DNA of 64,000 nucleotides. It comes from Clostridium cellulovorans 743B. Lineage in GTDB: Bacteria > Bacillota > Clostridia > Clostridiales > Clostridiaceae. The DNA lies in contig NC_014393.1 of assembly GCF_000145275.1 (NCBI RefSeq), positions 3,286,001-3,350,000 on the forward strand. The letters run 5' to 3'. Made by a program: the position numbers and the translations under genes. Position 1 is the stretch's first letter; every line of letters starts with the position of its first letter. The notes beneath the pieces are model-generated. The model saw only the letters and a list, made by a program, of their open reading frames with translations. It ran no database searches and was not told the origin of the DNA. Positions 9,312-18,003 of this stretch are shown piece by piece.

Positions 9312-9450
9312 TTTACTTTACTCCTTAGTGCAATGTCTCATCTTATGTTTTTTCATATATAGTTATATAAAGAATTTCAACTTCGAATGTTGATTTGCCA
9401 TTGTAATATAGTTAGAAAAATAAACTTATAAAACAGGCAATTCATCAGCA

Positions 9451-9472
9451 CTATCAAAATTTATATTGATAG
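9451..9472 (-). terminator. Weak hairpin after the GyrI-like gene
   Basis: CTATCAA (9451-9457) pairs with TTGATAG (9466-9472). It lies just past the ancestral stop of the GyrI-like gene but lacks a clear U-tract on the minus strand, so its role as a terminator is uncertain. Confidence 0.3.
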
Positions 9473-9546
9473 TACACCAACTATTTGTAACGAACTGCAT
9501 ATCTCAAAACTGTTTTTAATTTAGATTTTTCAGTTTTTTTCACATC

Positions 9547-10104
9547 TCAAAGATAAATTTCTCTATGTTTTAATGTTGTTATCTCAAGATTGTTTTCTTT
9601 TATGAAATTTTTCATTTGTTCAAAGCTCTGTGGTTCATCATCGTAAGAGCCAATATGCATCATCTGAACAGATAAACCGTCTTCCATTGGGCCAAAAGTT
9701 ACATCATCCAATAAAGTGAGGTTCTTTTTCCTTCTGACATTTTCAAAGGCTTTATCAACGATTTCTTGTGTCACAAACTCTGGTTGCCTAATCATTATAG
9801 TATATATTAATTCATTCTTATCTAAGGTATCAGACAGCCTTCCACTTTCCGTTAAGTCCCATATCCCTTCCAATGGGTAAACAGTATATTCGTAATACCC
9901 ATCTGGAATATATCCTTGTTTCGGCATCATTCTAACAGCATAAGCTAAAGAATATAACACAGCTACTTTTTCAGAGAATTCTGCTTCATTGGGATTACCT
10001 TTGCCACTTATCATAAAAAAATTATGTTTTGGGACTGTAATTAATTCAGGCTTTTCTTTTGGTAGATACAAATCCTTTTCCTGTTTCCTCCATTCATATT
10101 TCAA
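9547..10104 (-). CDS. GyrI-like small-molecule-binding protein, C-terminus lost to a nonsense codon
   Basis: A 185-residue GyrI-like protein (AraC effector-binding fold, PF06445). The start is TTG after AAGGG. Family marks include KHNFFMISGKGNPN, GYYEYTVYPLEGIWDL and KHREIYL. Relatives end with REIYLSDPRK then a KLKTVLR-type tail. Here TGA (9547-9549) replaces the Ser codon after REIYL, yet the frame continues as DVKKTEKSKLKTVLRYAVRY to a TAG at 9481-9483. A single C-to-G change (TCA to TGA) explains the loss of about 21 residues. The truncated product may still fold. It stands alone between YitT and glycerol kinase genes. Such proteins bind hydrophobic ligands, but the ligand is unknown. Confidence 0.85.
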   Translation of the reverse strand: MKYEWRKQEKDLYLPKEKPELITVPKHNFFMISGKGNPNEAEFSEKVAVLYSLAYAVRMMPKQGYIPDGYYEYTVYPLEGIWDLTESGRLSDTLDKNELIYTIMIRQPEFVTQEIVDKAFENVRRKKNLTLLDDVTFGPMEDGLSVQMMHIGSYDDEPQSFEQMKNFIKENNLEITTLKHREIYL

Positions 10105-10202
10105 AATATCCCTTCTTTCTACTAATTCATAAGTAGACTATACCACATTAAATATGACACCATATTGTCATAATAAATTAAATTTATATGTCTGACTAAA
10201 TT

Positions 10203-11702
10203 TTAATCTTCCCATTGTTCAGATCTTTTCACAGCCTTTTTCCATCTTTTATAAAGTTTATTTTTCTCCTCTTCATCAAATTTAGGATTATATTTTTCAC
10301 TTACAGTCCAATTCTTTGCGATTTCTTCTTTAGACTTCCAAAATCCAACTGCAAGGCCTGCCAAATATGCTGCTCCTAGTGCAGTGGTTTCTGTTATAAT
10401 AGGCCTTAAAACTTCTACACCTGTTATATCTGATTGAAATTGCATAAGGAAATTATTCCTACTTGCTCCACCATCAACCCTTAAATTCTTAATTTTAAAG
10501 CCAGCATCTTCTTCCATTGCTACTAATAAATCTTTTGTTTGATATGCTATAGATTCTAAGGCGGCTCGTACTATGTGATTTTTATTAGAACCTCTTGTTA
10601 ACCCGAAAATACATCCCCTAGCATACATATCCCAGTATGGAGCCCCAAGACCAGTAAAAGCTGGTACTATATATACTCCTCCATTGTCTTTTACTTTACT
10701 TGCAAAATATTCTGTGTCTTCTGCACTGCTAACTAAGTTTAGTTCATCTCTAAGCCATTGAACGATTGCTCCTCCAACAAATACTGAACCTTCCAAAGCA
10801 TATTCAATTTTATTATCTAACCCAATTGCAATTGTAGTGATTAAACCATGCTTACTTTGAACTATCTTATCTCCGATGTTCATAAGTAAAAAACATCCTG
10901 TACCATAAGTATTCTTAGCACAACCTTTTTCAAAACACGCTTGCCCAAAAAGTGCAGCTTGTTGATCTCCTGCTATTCCTGCTATAGGAATTCTAGTTTC
11001 ACCGATTCCGCCTAAATTTATGTAACCATATATCTCTGAAGAATTCCTAACTTCTGGTAACATTGACTTTGGAATTCTGAGCTTTTCTAAAATATTATCG
11101 TCCCACTTTAAGTTCTTTATGTTATAAAGCATTGTTCTTGATGCATTTGTATAATCAGTTATATGTACTTTTCCTTTAGTAAGTTTCCATACAAGCCAAG
11201 TATCAACTGTTCCAAATAGTAACTTTCCATTGTCAGCTTTTTCTCTTGCACCTTCTACGTTATCTAAAATCCATCTAATCTTTGTTGCAGAAAAATACGC
11301 ATCTAAAAGTAATCCCGTATTTTTCTTTATGTAATCTGCAAACTCTGTATCCAATTTTAACTCTTCAATTAAAGCAGCTGTTCTTCTACATTGCCATACT
11401 ATGGCATTATAAACTGGCTCTCCAGTTTCCTTATCCCAAACAATAGTAGTCTCTCTTTGATTTGTTATTCCTAGAGCCGCAATTTCTTCTGGATCTATAT
11501 TAGTCTTCGCAATAACTTCTTGCATTACACCATACTGACTTGCCCATATCTCTAAAGGATTATGCTCTACCCAACCTTCCTTAGGGTATATTTGAGTGAA
11601 TTCCTTTTGACTTATCCCTAATATATTCTGTTCTTTATCAAAAACAATTGCTCGTGAACTTGTTGTTCCTTGATCTAGTGCTATCACATATTTTTTCACC
11701 AT
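10203..11702 (-). CDS. glpK: Glycerol kinase
   Basis: A 499-residue FGGY-family kinase that phosphorylates glycerol to glycerol 3-phosphate with ATP. I start it at ATG 11700-11702, seven bases after GGGAG, giving the typical MVKKYVIALDQGTTSSRAI N-terminus; an upstream in-frame TTG overlaps the ribosome binding site. Further marks: GWVEHNP, GITNQRETT, NAIVWQCRRT, the FGTVDTWLVWKLT block, IAGIAGDQQAALFGQ, and the signature ALGAAYLAGLAVGFW. Length is normal for the family. No facilitator (glpF) or glycerol 3-phosphate dehydrogenase gene is adjacent. A hairpin about 45 bases upstream of the start could be regulatory. Confidence 0.97.
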   Translation of the reverse strand: MVKKYVIALDQGTTSSRAIVFDKEQNILGISQKEFTQIYPKEGWVEHNPLEIWASQYGVMQEVIAKTNIDPEEIAALGITNQRETTIVWDKETGEPVYNAIVWQCRRTAALIEELKLDTEFADYIKKNTGLLLDAYFSATKIRWILDNVEGAREKADNGKLLFGTVDTWLVWKLTKGKVHITDYTNASRTMLYNIKNLKWDDNILEKLRIPKSMLPEVRNSSEIYGYINLGGIGETRIPIAGIAGDQQAALFGQACFEKGCAKNTYGTGCFLLMNIGDKIVQSKHGLITTIAIGLDNKIEYALEGSVFVGGAIVQWLRDELNLVSSAEDTEYFASKVKDNGGVYIVPAFTGLGAPYWDMYARGCIFGLTRGSNKNHIVRAALESIAYQTKDLLVAMEEDAGFKIKNLRVDGGASRNNFLMQFQSDITGVEVLRPIITETTALGAAYLAGLAVGFWKSKEEIAKNWTVSEKYNPKFDEEEKNKLYKRWKKAVKRSEQWED

Positions 11703-11746
11703 ATCAAATCTCCCTATCAATAAAAATAATAATATACATTAGTACA

Positions 11747-11805
11747 GCCACATAAAACATATCACTTAGTCATATTTCTACTAAGAAACTTTTGTTTTAT
11801 ATGGC
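11747..11805 (-). promoter_or_regulatory. Inverted repeat in the glpK upstream region
   Basis: GCCACATAAAACA (11747-11759) and TGTTTTATATGGC (11793-11805) pair at 12 of 13 positions, with an inner CTTAG/CTAAG stem. It lies 45 bases before the glpK start, so it could be an operator or a leader hairpin. Regulation of this kind is an inference; no U-run follows it on the minus strand. Confidence 0.35.
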
Positions 11806-12230
11806 TTTATATTTTCATAATCGATTTTGCATATTTGATTATTTCATATTTATATTATGCTGTCAAACATATAGCTTTGATTACCTACCTTACTACCTCT
11901 TTTCCTTAAATATGCTAGAGTCTCTAATCAAAAACTTTGGATTTTCATACTGGAACTTTAATAATAATATTATTATCTTATAAAACCTTCTCTTCTATAA
12001 GTAATTTGTTTTTGATACTATACTTAGATGTAGATATGCTATAAAATATTAATAGTATATTTATGTTTTATTAACAATATATACATACATTAACGTCAAT
12101 TATGAGTTACTAAATTAGATTTTAATTTTATAACCTCATTAAACTAGGGAGGGATTTAGGTATCAAAATATAGTGTTCAGTTTACAATACTTTAAACAAT
12201 CAGTGAAATACATTAGGAGGTAGAAATATT

Positions 12231-15200
12231 TTGAGAAAAAGATTATTCGGGGTAATAGTTAGTGTTTTTTTTCTAATTAGTTTATTTAGTCTTATACATC
12301 CACAATCAGTTTTAGCAGGGGATTCTGTTGAAAAAAAGGTTAATATCGAGAATTTCAATGCTGATAAAGATACCATTATCCAAAATGAAATTGTTGTGAA
12401 ATATAAAAACAATCAAAGTAATTCAAAAATATTCAGCTATTTTGGAATCTCTAGAAATACTGAGTCAAAAATTGAGAAAATAAAGGTTGATAACAAAGAC
12501 CAATTAGAGCAACGTATAAATGAATTGCAAAATGACCCAAATGTAGAAAGTATTCAACCAAACTATAAATACGAGAAATTTGACATAGACAATACATCTG
12601 CAAATAATACAGTTCACGCCATGACGTCAATTACTGGGGTCAACGATAATCAATGGTATTTGGAAAGACTTCAAATTCCAGAACTATGGTCTCAAAGTAC
12701 TGGAAAAGGTATCAAAATAGCAGTTCTTGATACAGGTATAGATTCAAACCACGAAGATTTAGTTGGTAAAGTAGTAGGTGGACAAGACTTCACTGGTACA
12801 GGCTCATATTTAGACAACAATGGCCACGGAACCTTTGTAGCTGGTATTATTGCTGCAGATAGAGCAAATAATATAGGTATCTCTGGAATTGCATATGATT
12901 CAAAATTATTGTCAGTTAAGGTACTTAATAAGGACGGATATGGTGATACAACTACTATATCAAAAGGTATAAAATGGGCAGCCGACAATGGTGCAAAAAT
13001 TTTAAATCTAAGCTTAGGAACATCAAAAGATGATGCTATATTAAAGGAAGCTGTTAATTATGCTGTTTCAAAAGGTTGCATTATTATCGCATCATCAGGT
13101 AACTATGGTTTACAAGGCATAACTTATCCTGCTGCTTACGATAATGTTATAGCAGTTGGAGCAATAAATGAATCTACTCAATGGTGTTATTTTTCAAATT
13201 TTGGACAAGAACTCGATTTAGTAGCACCTGGTTCAAAAATATATTCAACTGTTCCACAATCTATAAATGCTTTAAAATATATGACTTATTCAGGAACCTC
13301 AGCATCAACGGCAATAGTTTCCGGAGAAGTTTCTCTATTATTGAGCAAACAACCACAATTAACTGTAAAAGATATTTTAAGTAAGATTAAAGAAACATCA
13401 ATTGGTATAGGATTTTATACTGATGAAGCATTACTTTACGGGAATGGAATCTTGGATTTGAAAAAAATATTTACTGGAGAATATTCCAATTACTCCTTTA
13501 ACAGAATAGAGAGTAGAGATAATAATACTATTGATAATGCAGAAAGAGTATATAACTCTACAGCATTTCCTTACGTTGAATTAAATCCTCACTCTGATGT
13601 TGATTGGTATAGGCTAGATATCCCAGAGGATACTGTAGCAAAGATTACAATCACTACTCCACAAAAGAATATATATGCTAATATATTTTCGGACAACTTC
13701 TATTATCCAGATAGGATTTTAAAAGTCGATGGTAAATCTGAATATTATATATCGAACTATTATAGCAATAGAAATTTCTATTTAGAACTATATACTCCAA
13801 ATTTAGAGCCAAGTAATTGCTCTTTAAATATACAATACTTATCAATAAATGATCCTTCAATTCCAAAGGATCAAACCTTAAAATACTCAATTGATAGTAT
13901 ATCTCAAGGAAAAGTTATCACTGGAAACACCTTAGATATCAGCGGGTGGGCTTTAAGTAAACTTGGTATTACTAAAGTAGAAGCAATAGTAGATAATCAA
14001 GGCTTTGAACTGCAATATGGCCTTAGTAGACCAGATGTATATAATGCCTTTAAGGATTATAATGATAAAGAGTCAGGTTTTAGCAGTTCATTAAATATAA
14101 GTGATATACCTTACGGAACCCATAGTTTAAAATTAATGTTTACAGATAGTAGAGGAGTTATCTCTTTTTCAAATGCCATTACATTTACTACTATTGATAC
14201 ACTAAAGTACAGCTTAGATACTACAAAATCGGAAATGACTGTAAGTGGTAATTCATTGTTGATAGCAGGTTGGGCTCTAAGTAACGCTAGTATAGCTAAA
14301 ATAGAAGCAATAATAGATAATGATAATCCTGTGGCACTGAAATATGGATTATCAAGACCAGACGTATATAATGCCTTCAAAGGATATAATAATAAAAATG
14401 CAGGTTTTAGTTCATATATAAACATAGCCAAATACGGTTATGGCTCCCATACGCTGCAGGTACGACTTACTTATGTAGGCGGTAGAATCGAAATTTTACA
14501 ACAAATACAATTTAATATTAGTGGAACTTTAAAATCTAATCTTGATACTTTAAAATCCAATGATATAATCACAGGAAAATACATTAATATAGCCGGATGG
14601 GCTATAAGTAAAGCTGGTATCATAAAAGTTGAGGCAGTAATTTATGATAAAGCATATACTCTTAGTTATGGTTCTAACAGACCAGACGTATATAATGCCT
14701 TTAAAGATTACAACAATTCAAAAGCAGGGTTTAGTGGTACAATAGATGCTAGTAAACTTCCTATAGGAAACTATCCATTATATATTAGGATTACTGAAGT
14801 AGGTGGAAGAGTAACAATTGATAATGGCAGAAGTTTTAGAGTACAAAATGCTTTATACTGCCTAGATACTCCTAAAGCAAAACAACTTGTTTATGGAAAT
14901 AAGCTTCAAGTAAGCGGATGGGCACTAAGTGATTCAGGAGTAGCAAAAGTTGAAATGTTAGTAAATGATACTGCTAAGACTTTAAATTATGGAATTAGTA
15001 GGTCTGATGTTTACAATGCATTCCCAAAATTCAACAACAAGAATGCTGGATTTAGTGCAGACATAGATATTAGCAAGTTACCATATGGTACTATAAAATT
15101 AAAATTGAGAATTACTGATAAGTTAGGACGTGTCTGGACACAAGAACAAGTAAATGAACTTGAAGTTGAAATTAAAGATACCGCTATATTTGGAATAGAT

Positions 15201-15827
15201 ACTCCAAAGGATACACAATCGGTGACAGGAAACACATTAAATATTAGTGGTTGGGCATTAAGTAAGTCTGGAATAACTAAACTTGAAGTGTTAATAGATG
15301 ATATACCATATCCTCTAACTTATGGTATTAGCAGACCAGATGTATATAATGCTTATAAAAGTTATAATAATCAAAGTGCTGGTTTTAAAGGAACCGTAGA
15401 TATAAGTAAGCTTGATTATGGATATCATCATTTGAAGATAAGAGCTACTAATAGAGATGGACGAGTATCAGTGTCACAAATACATGGATTTGGCATGGAT
15501 AGTACACTACAATACAATCTAGAAACTCCAACCTATTTTGAAAAGATTACAAATGGATCTTTAAACATACGTGGATGGGTATTAAGTAAGTTCGGGATAA
15601 CAAAAGTAGAAGCACTTATTGGAGATCAATGTTATGAGGTCCAATATAATGTAAGTAGACCTGATATCTATAATATTTATAAAGACTATAAAAACTTGAA
15701 TTCAGGTTTTAATGAAAGTTTAGATGTAAGTAACATACCAAAAGGTTCTCACTTATTGCTCCTTAGGTTTACTGATGGAAGAGGAATAGTAAACTCCGGA
15801 CCACTCATATCCGTAGATATTCAATAG
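12231..15827 (+). CDS. Secreted subtilisin-like serine protease (S8) with six Ig-like C-terminal repeats
   Basis: A 1198-residue protein beginning at TTG, eight bases after AGGAGGT. Signal peptide 1-29. An I9-like propeptide at about 45-118 precedes the S8 catalytic domain at about 140-410, with Asp167 (VLDTGID), His199 (NGHGTFVAG) and Ser357 (SGTSASTAI). Residues about 420-545 look like a pre-peptidase C-terminal (PPC) beta-sandwich. Six repeats of about 104-112 residues then start near 550, 658, 767, 874, 986 and 1093, each with SGWALS, a KVE strand and YGxSRPDVYNAFxxYNN. Similar repeats occur on clostridial surface hydrolases, where a cell-wall or matrix binding role is likely. There is no LPXTG or membrane anchor. 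A strong terminator follows. Confidence 0.93.
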   Translation: MRKRLFGVIVSVFFLISLFSLIHPQSVLAGDSVEKKVNIENFNADKDTIIQNEIVVKYKNNQSNSKIFSYFGISRNTESKIEKIKVDNKDQLEQRINELQNDPNVESIQPNYKYEKFDIDNTSANNTVHAMTSITGVNDNQWYLERLQIPELWSQSTGKGIKIAVLDTGIDSNHEDLVGKVVGGQDFTGTGSYLDNNGHGTFVAGIIAADRANNIGISGIAYDSKLLSVKVLNKDGYGDTTTISKGIKWAADNGAKILNLSLGTSKDDAILKEAVNYAVSKGCIIIASSGNYGLQGITYPAAYDNVIAVGAINESTQWCYFSNFGQELDLVAPGSKIYSTVPQSINALKYMTYSGTSASTAIVSGEVSLLLSKQPQLTVKDILSKIKETSIGIGFYTDEALLYGNGILDLKKIFTGEYSNYSFNRIESRDNNTIDNAERVYNSTAFPYVELNPHSDVDWYRLDIPEDTVAKITITTPQKNIYANIFSDNFYYPDRILKVDGKSEYYISNYYSNRNFYLELYTPNLEPSNCSLNIQYLSINDPSIPKDQTLKYSIDSISQGKVITGNTLDISGWALSKLGITKVEAIVDNQGFELQYGLSRPDVYNAFKDYNDKESGFSSSLNISDIPYGTHSLKLMFTDSRGVISFSNAITFTTIDTLKYSLDTTKSEMTVSGNSLLIAGWALSNASIAKIEAIIDNDNPVALKYGLSRPDVYNAFKGYNNKNAGFSSYINIAKYGYGSHTLQVRLTYVGGRIEILQQIQFNISGTLKSNLDTLKSNDIITGKYINIAGWAISKAGIIKVEAVIYDKAYTLSYGSNRPDVYNAFKDYNNSKAGFSGTIDASKLPIGNYPLYIRITEVGGRVTIDNGRSFRVQNALYCLDTPKAKQLVYGNKLQVSGWALSDSGVAKVEMLVNDTAKTLNYGISRSDVYNAFPKFNNKNAGFSADIDISKLPYGTIKLKLRITDKLGRVWTQEQVNELEVEIKDTAIFGIDTPKDTQSVTGNTLNISGWALSKSGITKLEVLIDDIPYPLTYGISRPDVYNAYKSYNNQSAGFKGTVDISKLDYGYHHLKIRATNRDGRVSVSQIHGFGMDSTLQYNLETPTYFEKITNGSLNIRGWVLSKFGITKVEALIGDQCYEVQYNVSRPDIYNIYKDYKNLNSGFNESLDVSNIPKGSHLLLLRFTDGRGIVNSGPLISVDIQ

Positions 15828-15866
15828 AAATAGTATGCATACAATAAAATAAGTTATATTTAAATT

Positions 15867-15910
15867 AAGTAAGTGGATTTATACGGTCGTATAAATCCAC
15901 TTACTTTTTT
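15867..15910 (+). terminator. Rho-independent terminator after the subtilase gene
   Basis: A perfect 19-bp stem (15867-15885 with 15888-15906, core GTGGATTTATACG) followed by a T-run begins 40 bases after the stop codon. Confidence 0.93.
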
Positions 15911-15942
15911 GAGTGGGGGGTGCGGACATTTTCTTGGACCAG

Positions 15943-16797
15943 CTAAGCTGGAAATCTAAGGCTCTGTCTGTACTCCTTAGGGCTCATATTTCCCAATAAT
16001 ATTTTTATCCGTCTTTCATTATACCCTACAAGATAAACATTAAGTGTATCTATGAATTCCTCAATGCTTACACCTGACCAATCTTGATTATAGAACATTT
16101 CGTTTTTCAATCGTCCAAATAAACCTTCGCAAGCAGAATTATCCGGAGAACATCCTTTCTTTGACATTGATCTCGTAAATCTTGCTTTATCCATTCTTTT
16201 AATCCAACCAGGCCATCTGTAATGGCAGCCCCTATGAGAATGAACTATTGGATACTCATTATCGTTTAATAGAGCAATGGCACTATCGAGCATAGAGTTT
16301 ACCAAGTTTGAATCTGGACAAGTGCTGATTGTCCAACATGGCAATAGACCATCAAAGCAATCAACGATCGGAGACAGATATACTTTTCCGGCAGGAATAG
16401 CAAACTCTGTTATGTCAGTAAGCCATTTTTGATTGGGTTTATGTGCACGAAAATTTCTTTCTATAATATTTGAAACAGCTTGTGATATTTCTCCTTTATA
16501 AGAGTTGTATTTTCGGTTCTTTCGAATTTTTACTACCAGATTTTCTTGTTTCATTATTCGTCTGACAACTTTTTCTAAAACTGTATAACCGTCTTTGGCT
16601 AACAGCCTATAAATACGACGGTAACAATAGCGCCCTTTGGTTTCTTTGAACATTTCCTTTATGTGTTTACGTAACTGAGCATATTTATCTGGCTTGGATA
16701 AAACCTTCTCTTGATAATAATAACAACTCTTTGCAAGATCTAATTTTTCCAACAATAGTGGCAGTGAGTATTTATTTTTCAGGGCATCGACTATCAC
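15943..16797 (-). CDS. IS3-family transposase OrfB (catalytic Asp replaced)
   Basis: A 284-residue integrase-type DDE protein starting at a GTG that overlaps the TGA of orfA (GTGA), a coupling common in this group. It has an HTH_21-type N-terminus (GRYCYRRIYRLLAKDGY), the first catalytic Asp in KWLTDITEFAI, and the Glu in SPDNSACEGLFGRLKNEMF. The second Asp normally lies in HSDRG; here the sequence is HSHRGCHYRWPGW (CAT instead of GAT). One base change therefore removes a metal-binding residue, and catalysis is not expected. Confidence 0.88.
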   Translation of the reverse strand: MIVDALKNKYSLPLLLEKLDLAKSCYYYQEKVLSKPDKYAQLRKHIKEMFKETKGRYCYRRIYRLLAKDGYTVLEKVVRRIMKQENLVVKIRKNRKYNSYKGEISQAVSNIIERNFRAHKPNQKWLTDITEFAIPAGKVYLSPIVDCFDGLLPCWTISTCPDSNLVNSMLDSAIALLNDNEYPIVHSHRGCHYRWPGWIKRMDKARFTRSMSKKGCSPDNSACEGLFGRLKNEMFYNQDWSGVSIEEFIDTLNVYLVGYNERRIKILLGNMSPKEYRQSLRFPA

Positions 16798-17320
16798 TGC
16801 CTTCTCCCGATTTTTGAGAGCTGTCTGGTCGACGCCTGGGTCTTTTTTAATACATTTATTGTTTCTTTTAAAATATCTATTTCAAGCTGCATTTGAAGCA
16901 TTTGATCCTTTAATGCTTCAACCTCAACGTTGTATGCAACTGAACTTTCTTCTAAAGTATCTGGTTGGATATTTTTATCATTCATTAATGCAATCGCACT
17001 TTTCTGGAGATACTTTTTTCGCCAGGCATAAATGCTAGCCCTTGTATAACCAATATCCTCTGATACTGATTTTATACTTTCTCCCAATTCAAAGCAACGA
17101 TGTAATGCATTCATTTTCACTTCAACAGGCGGATTGCGTGGATGCATTTTAGTATTAATGATCTCAAGTATCTTTCTTTGTTTTTGAGGCTTACACTCAT
17201 CATAAATCCAGTTGTATAAGGCTTTTCTAGTAGATACCCTAATGTTTGAATTGTTTTCGTTACAGAGCCGCATTGATGATATAGTTTCAATGCGATATTA
17301 ACTTTTTCTTTAGAATACAT
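16794..17320 (-). pseudogene. IS3-family OrfA, frameshifted
   Basis: The frame opening at ATG 17320 reads MYSKEKVNIALKLYHQCGSV and continues to QTLGY. Homologous coding resumes in another frame as TRKALYNWIYDE and runs to the TGA at 16794. A single base lost near 17233 (probably CCT to CT after TAT) joins the two. The remainder holds a helix-turn-helix (SVSEDIGYTRASIYAWRKKY) and a C-terminal leucine-zipper-like coiled coil (LKDQMLQMQLEIDILKE). The product is expected to be non-functional. Confidence 0.82.
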
Positions 17321-17477
17321 CTTTTAGAAGTTCCTTTCAGAGCTCTAAGGCAGTCCAAATTTTTGTCCGCACCTCCTAAATTTTATTTCTCGTAATATGA
17401 GGAGTTATCTTTTTGCACTTAGGACATATTTTAAATTCTTCATCAGGTATCTCCGAGTCTTTTGCATAATCATCAGT

Positions 17478-17732
17478 TCAAAACCATAAGATTTCCGATG
17501 TTTCTATCTCATTTTTCGTAAATCTATATACTCTCCCAAAAATGTTATACTCAATATTGCTTTCATTCATAAATTCTATTAAATCACTATATTCTTTCGA
17601 ATCTGTAAACAAATTATATGCTCCTACTTTCCCAAGATTAATGTCTTCTGAATCATAACAGTAAAAGTTTGACCAAGGTTCTAATATGTTCTTATACTTT
17701 TCTGATATATTAATCCATACCTTTTCTTTCAT
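17478..17732 (-). CDS. Small protein of unknown function with an in-frame TGA before a CPKC tail
   Basis: An 84-residue frame starting after AGGTG: acidic and aromatic, ending in EILWF then TGA (17478-17480). The same frame continues for 33 more sense codons to a TAG at 17376-17378, reading TDDYAKDSEIPDEEF and then ICPKCKKITPHITRNKI. The tail has a zinc-ribbon-like CPKC knuckle, so the TGA most likely interrupts a formerly 118-residue protein. The IS3 copy begins four bases after the final stop. I do not recognise the family. It belongs to the cluster of damaged genes between the two IS982 copies and the tRNA genes. Confidence 0.5.
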   Translation of the reverse strand: MKEKVWINISEKYKNILEPWSNFYCYDSEDINLGKVGAYNLFTDSKEYSDLIEFMNESNIEYNIFGRVYRFTKNEIETSEILWF

Positions 17733-17940
17733 TTAAATCACCTGAATTCTTTGCTAAGTTATATTTTGTAACCTTATATAATGTAGTTTCTCTAATCTTT
17801 ATATCATCTCTGTTTATCTATCCTTGTTCCTAACTTTTTATATTTGTTTCATTTTAAATTCTCATGAATTTCTTCTTTTACACCCAGAAGAAGTGTCAGT
17901 TTTTTAGAATAATTTAAAGTAATTACTTTACAATATTTTA

Positions 17941-17981
17941 AAAGAGACTATCTCAACTTTTTCTGAAAATAGTCTCTTTTT
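17941..17981. terminator. Terminator hairpin, copy A of a duplicated tail
   Basis: AAAGAGACTAT (17941-17951) pairs with ATAGTCTCTTT (17969-17979), with T-runs available on both strands. A nearly identical hairpin is at 21089-21128. Both lie just downstream of the same gene tail on the minus strand; here IS982 has inserted between tail and hairpin. Confidence 0.85.
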
Positions 17982-18003
17982 AATGTCCATGTATGATAAA
18001 TTA

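Larger units (their letters stand above)
15921..17371 (-). mobile_element. Inactive IS3-family insertion sequence
   Basis: A 1451-bp element with imperfect ends: TGCGGACATTTTCTTGGAC at the left and, inverted, TGCGGACAAAAATTTGGAC at the right. No target duplication is visible (GGGG at the left, CCTC at the right). It carries overlapping orfA and orfB on the minus strand. OrfA is frameshifted and OrfB has lost its second catalytic Asp, so the copy cannot move itself. Confidence 0.88.

Noticed and set aside
11792..11983. A small hydrophobic protein between glpK and the subtilase gene
   Set aside because: No ribosome binding site, composition as expected from AT-rich non-coding DNA, and overlap with an inverted repeat.
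16201..16800. IS3 element as an active element providing a promoter to neighbours
   Set aside because: Transposase genes are broken, both neighbours have their own ends close to the IS, and no outward promoter pair was evident.
8450..18003. IS982 copies as arms of a composite transposon
   Set aside because: Each copy has its own 7-bp target duplication (AAATATA and TAAATTA). A composite element would show one shared duplication at the outer ends.
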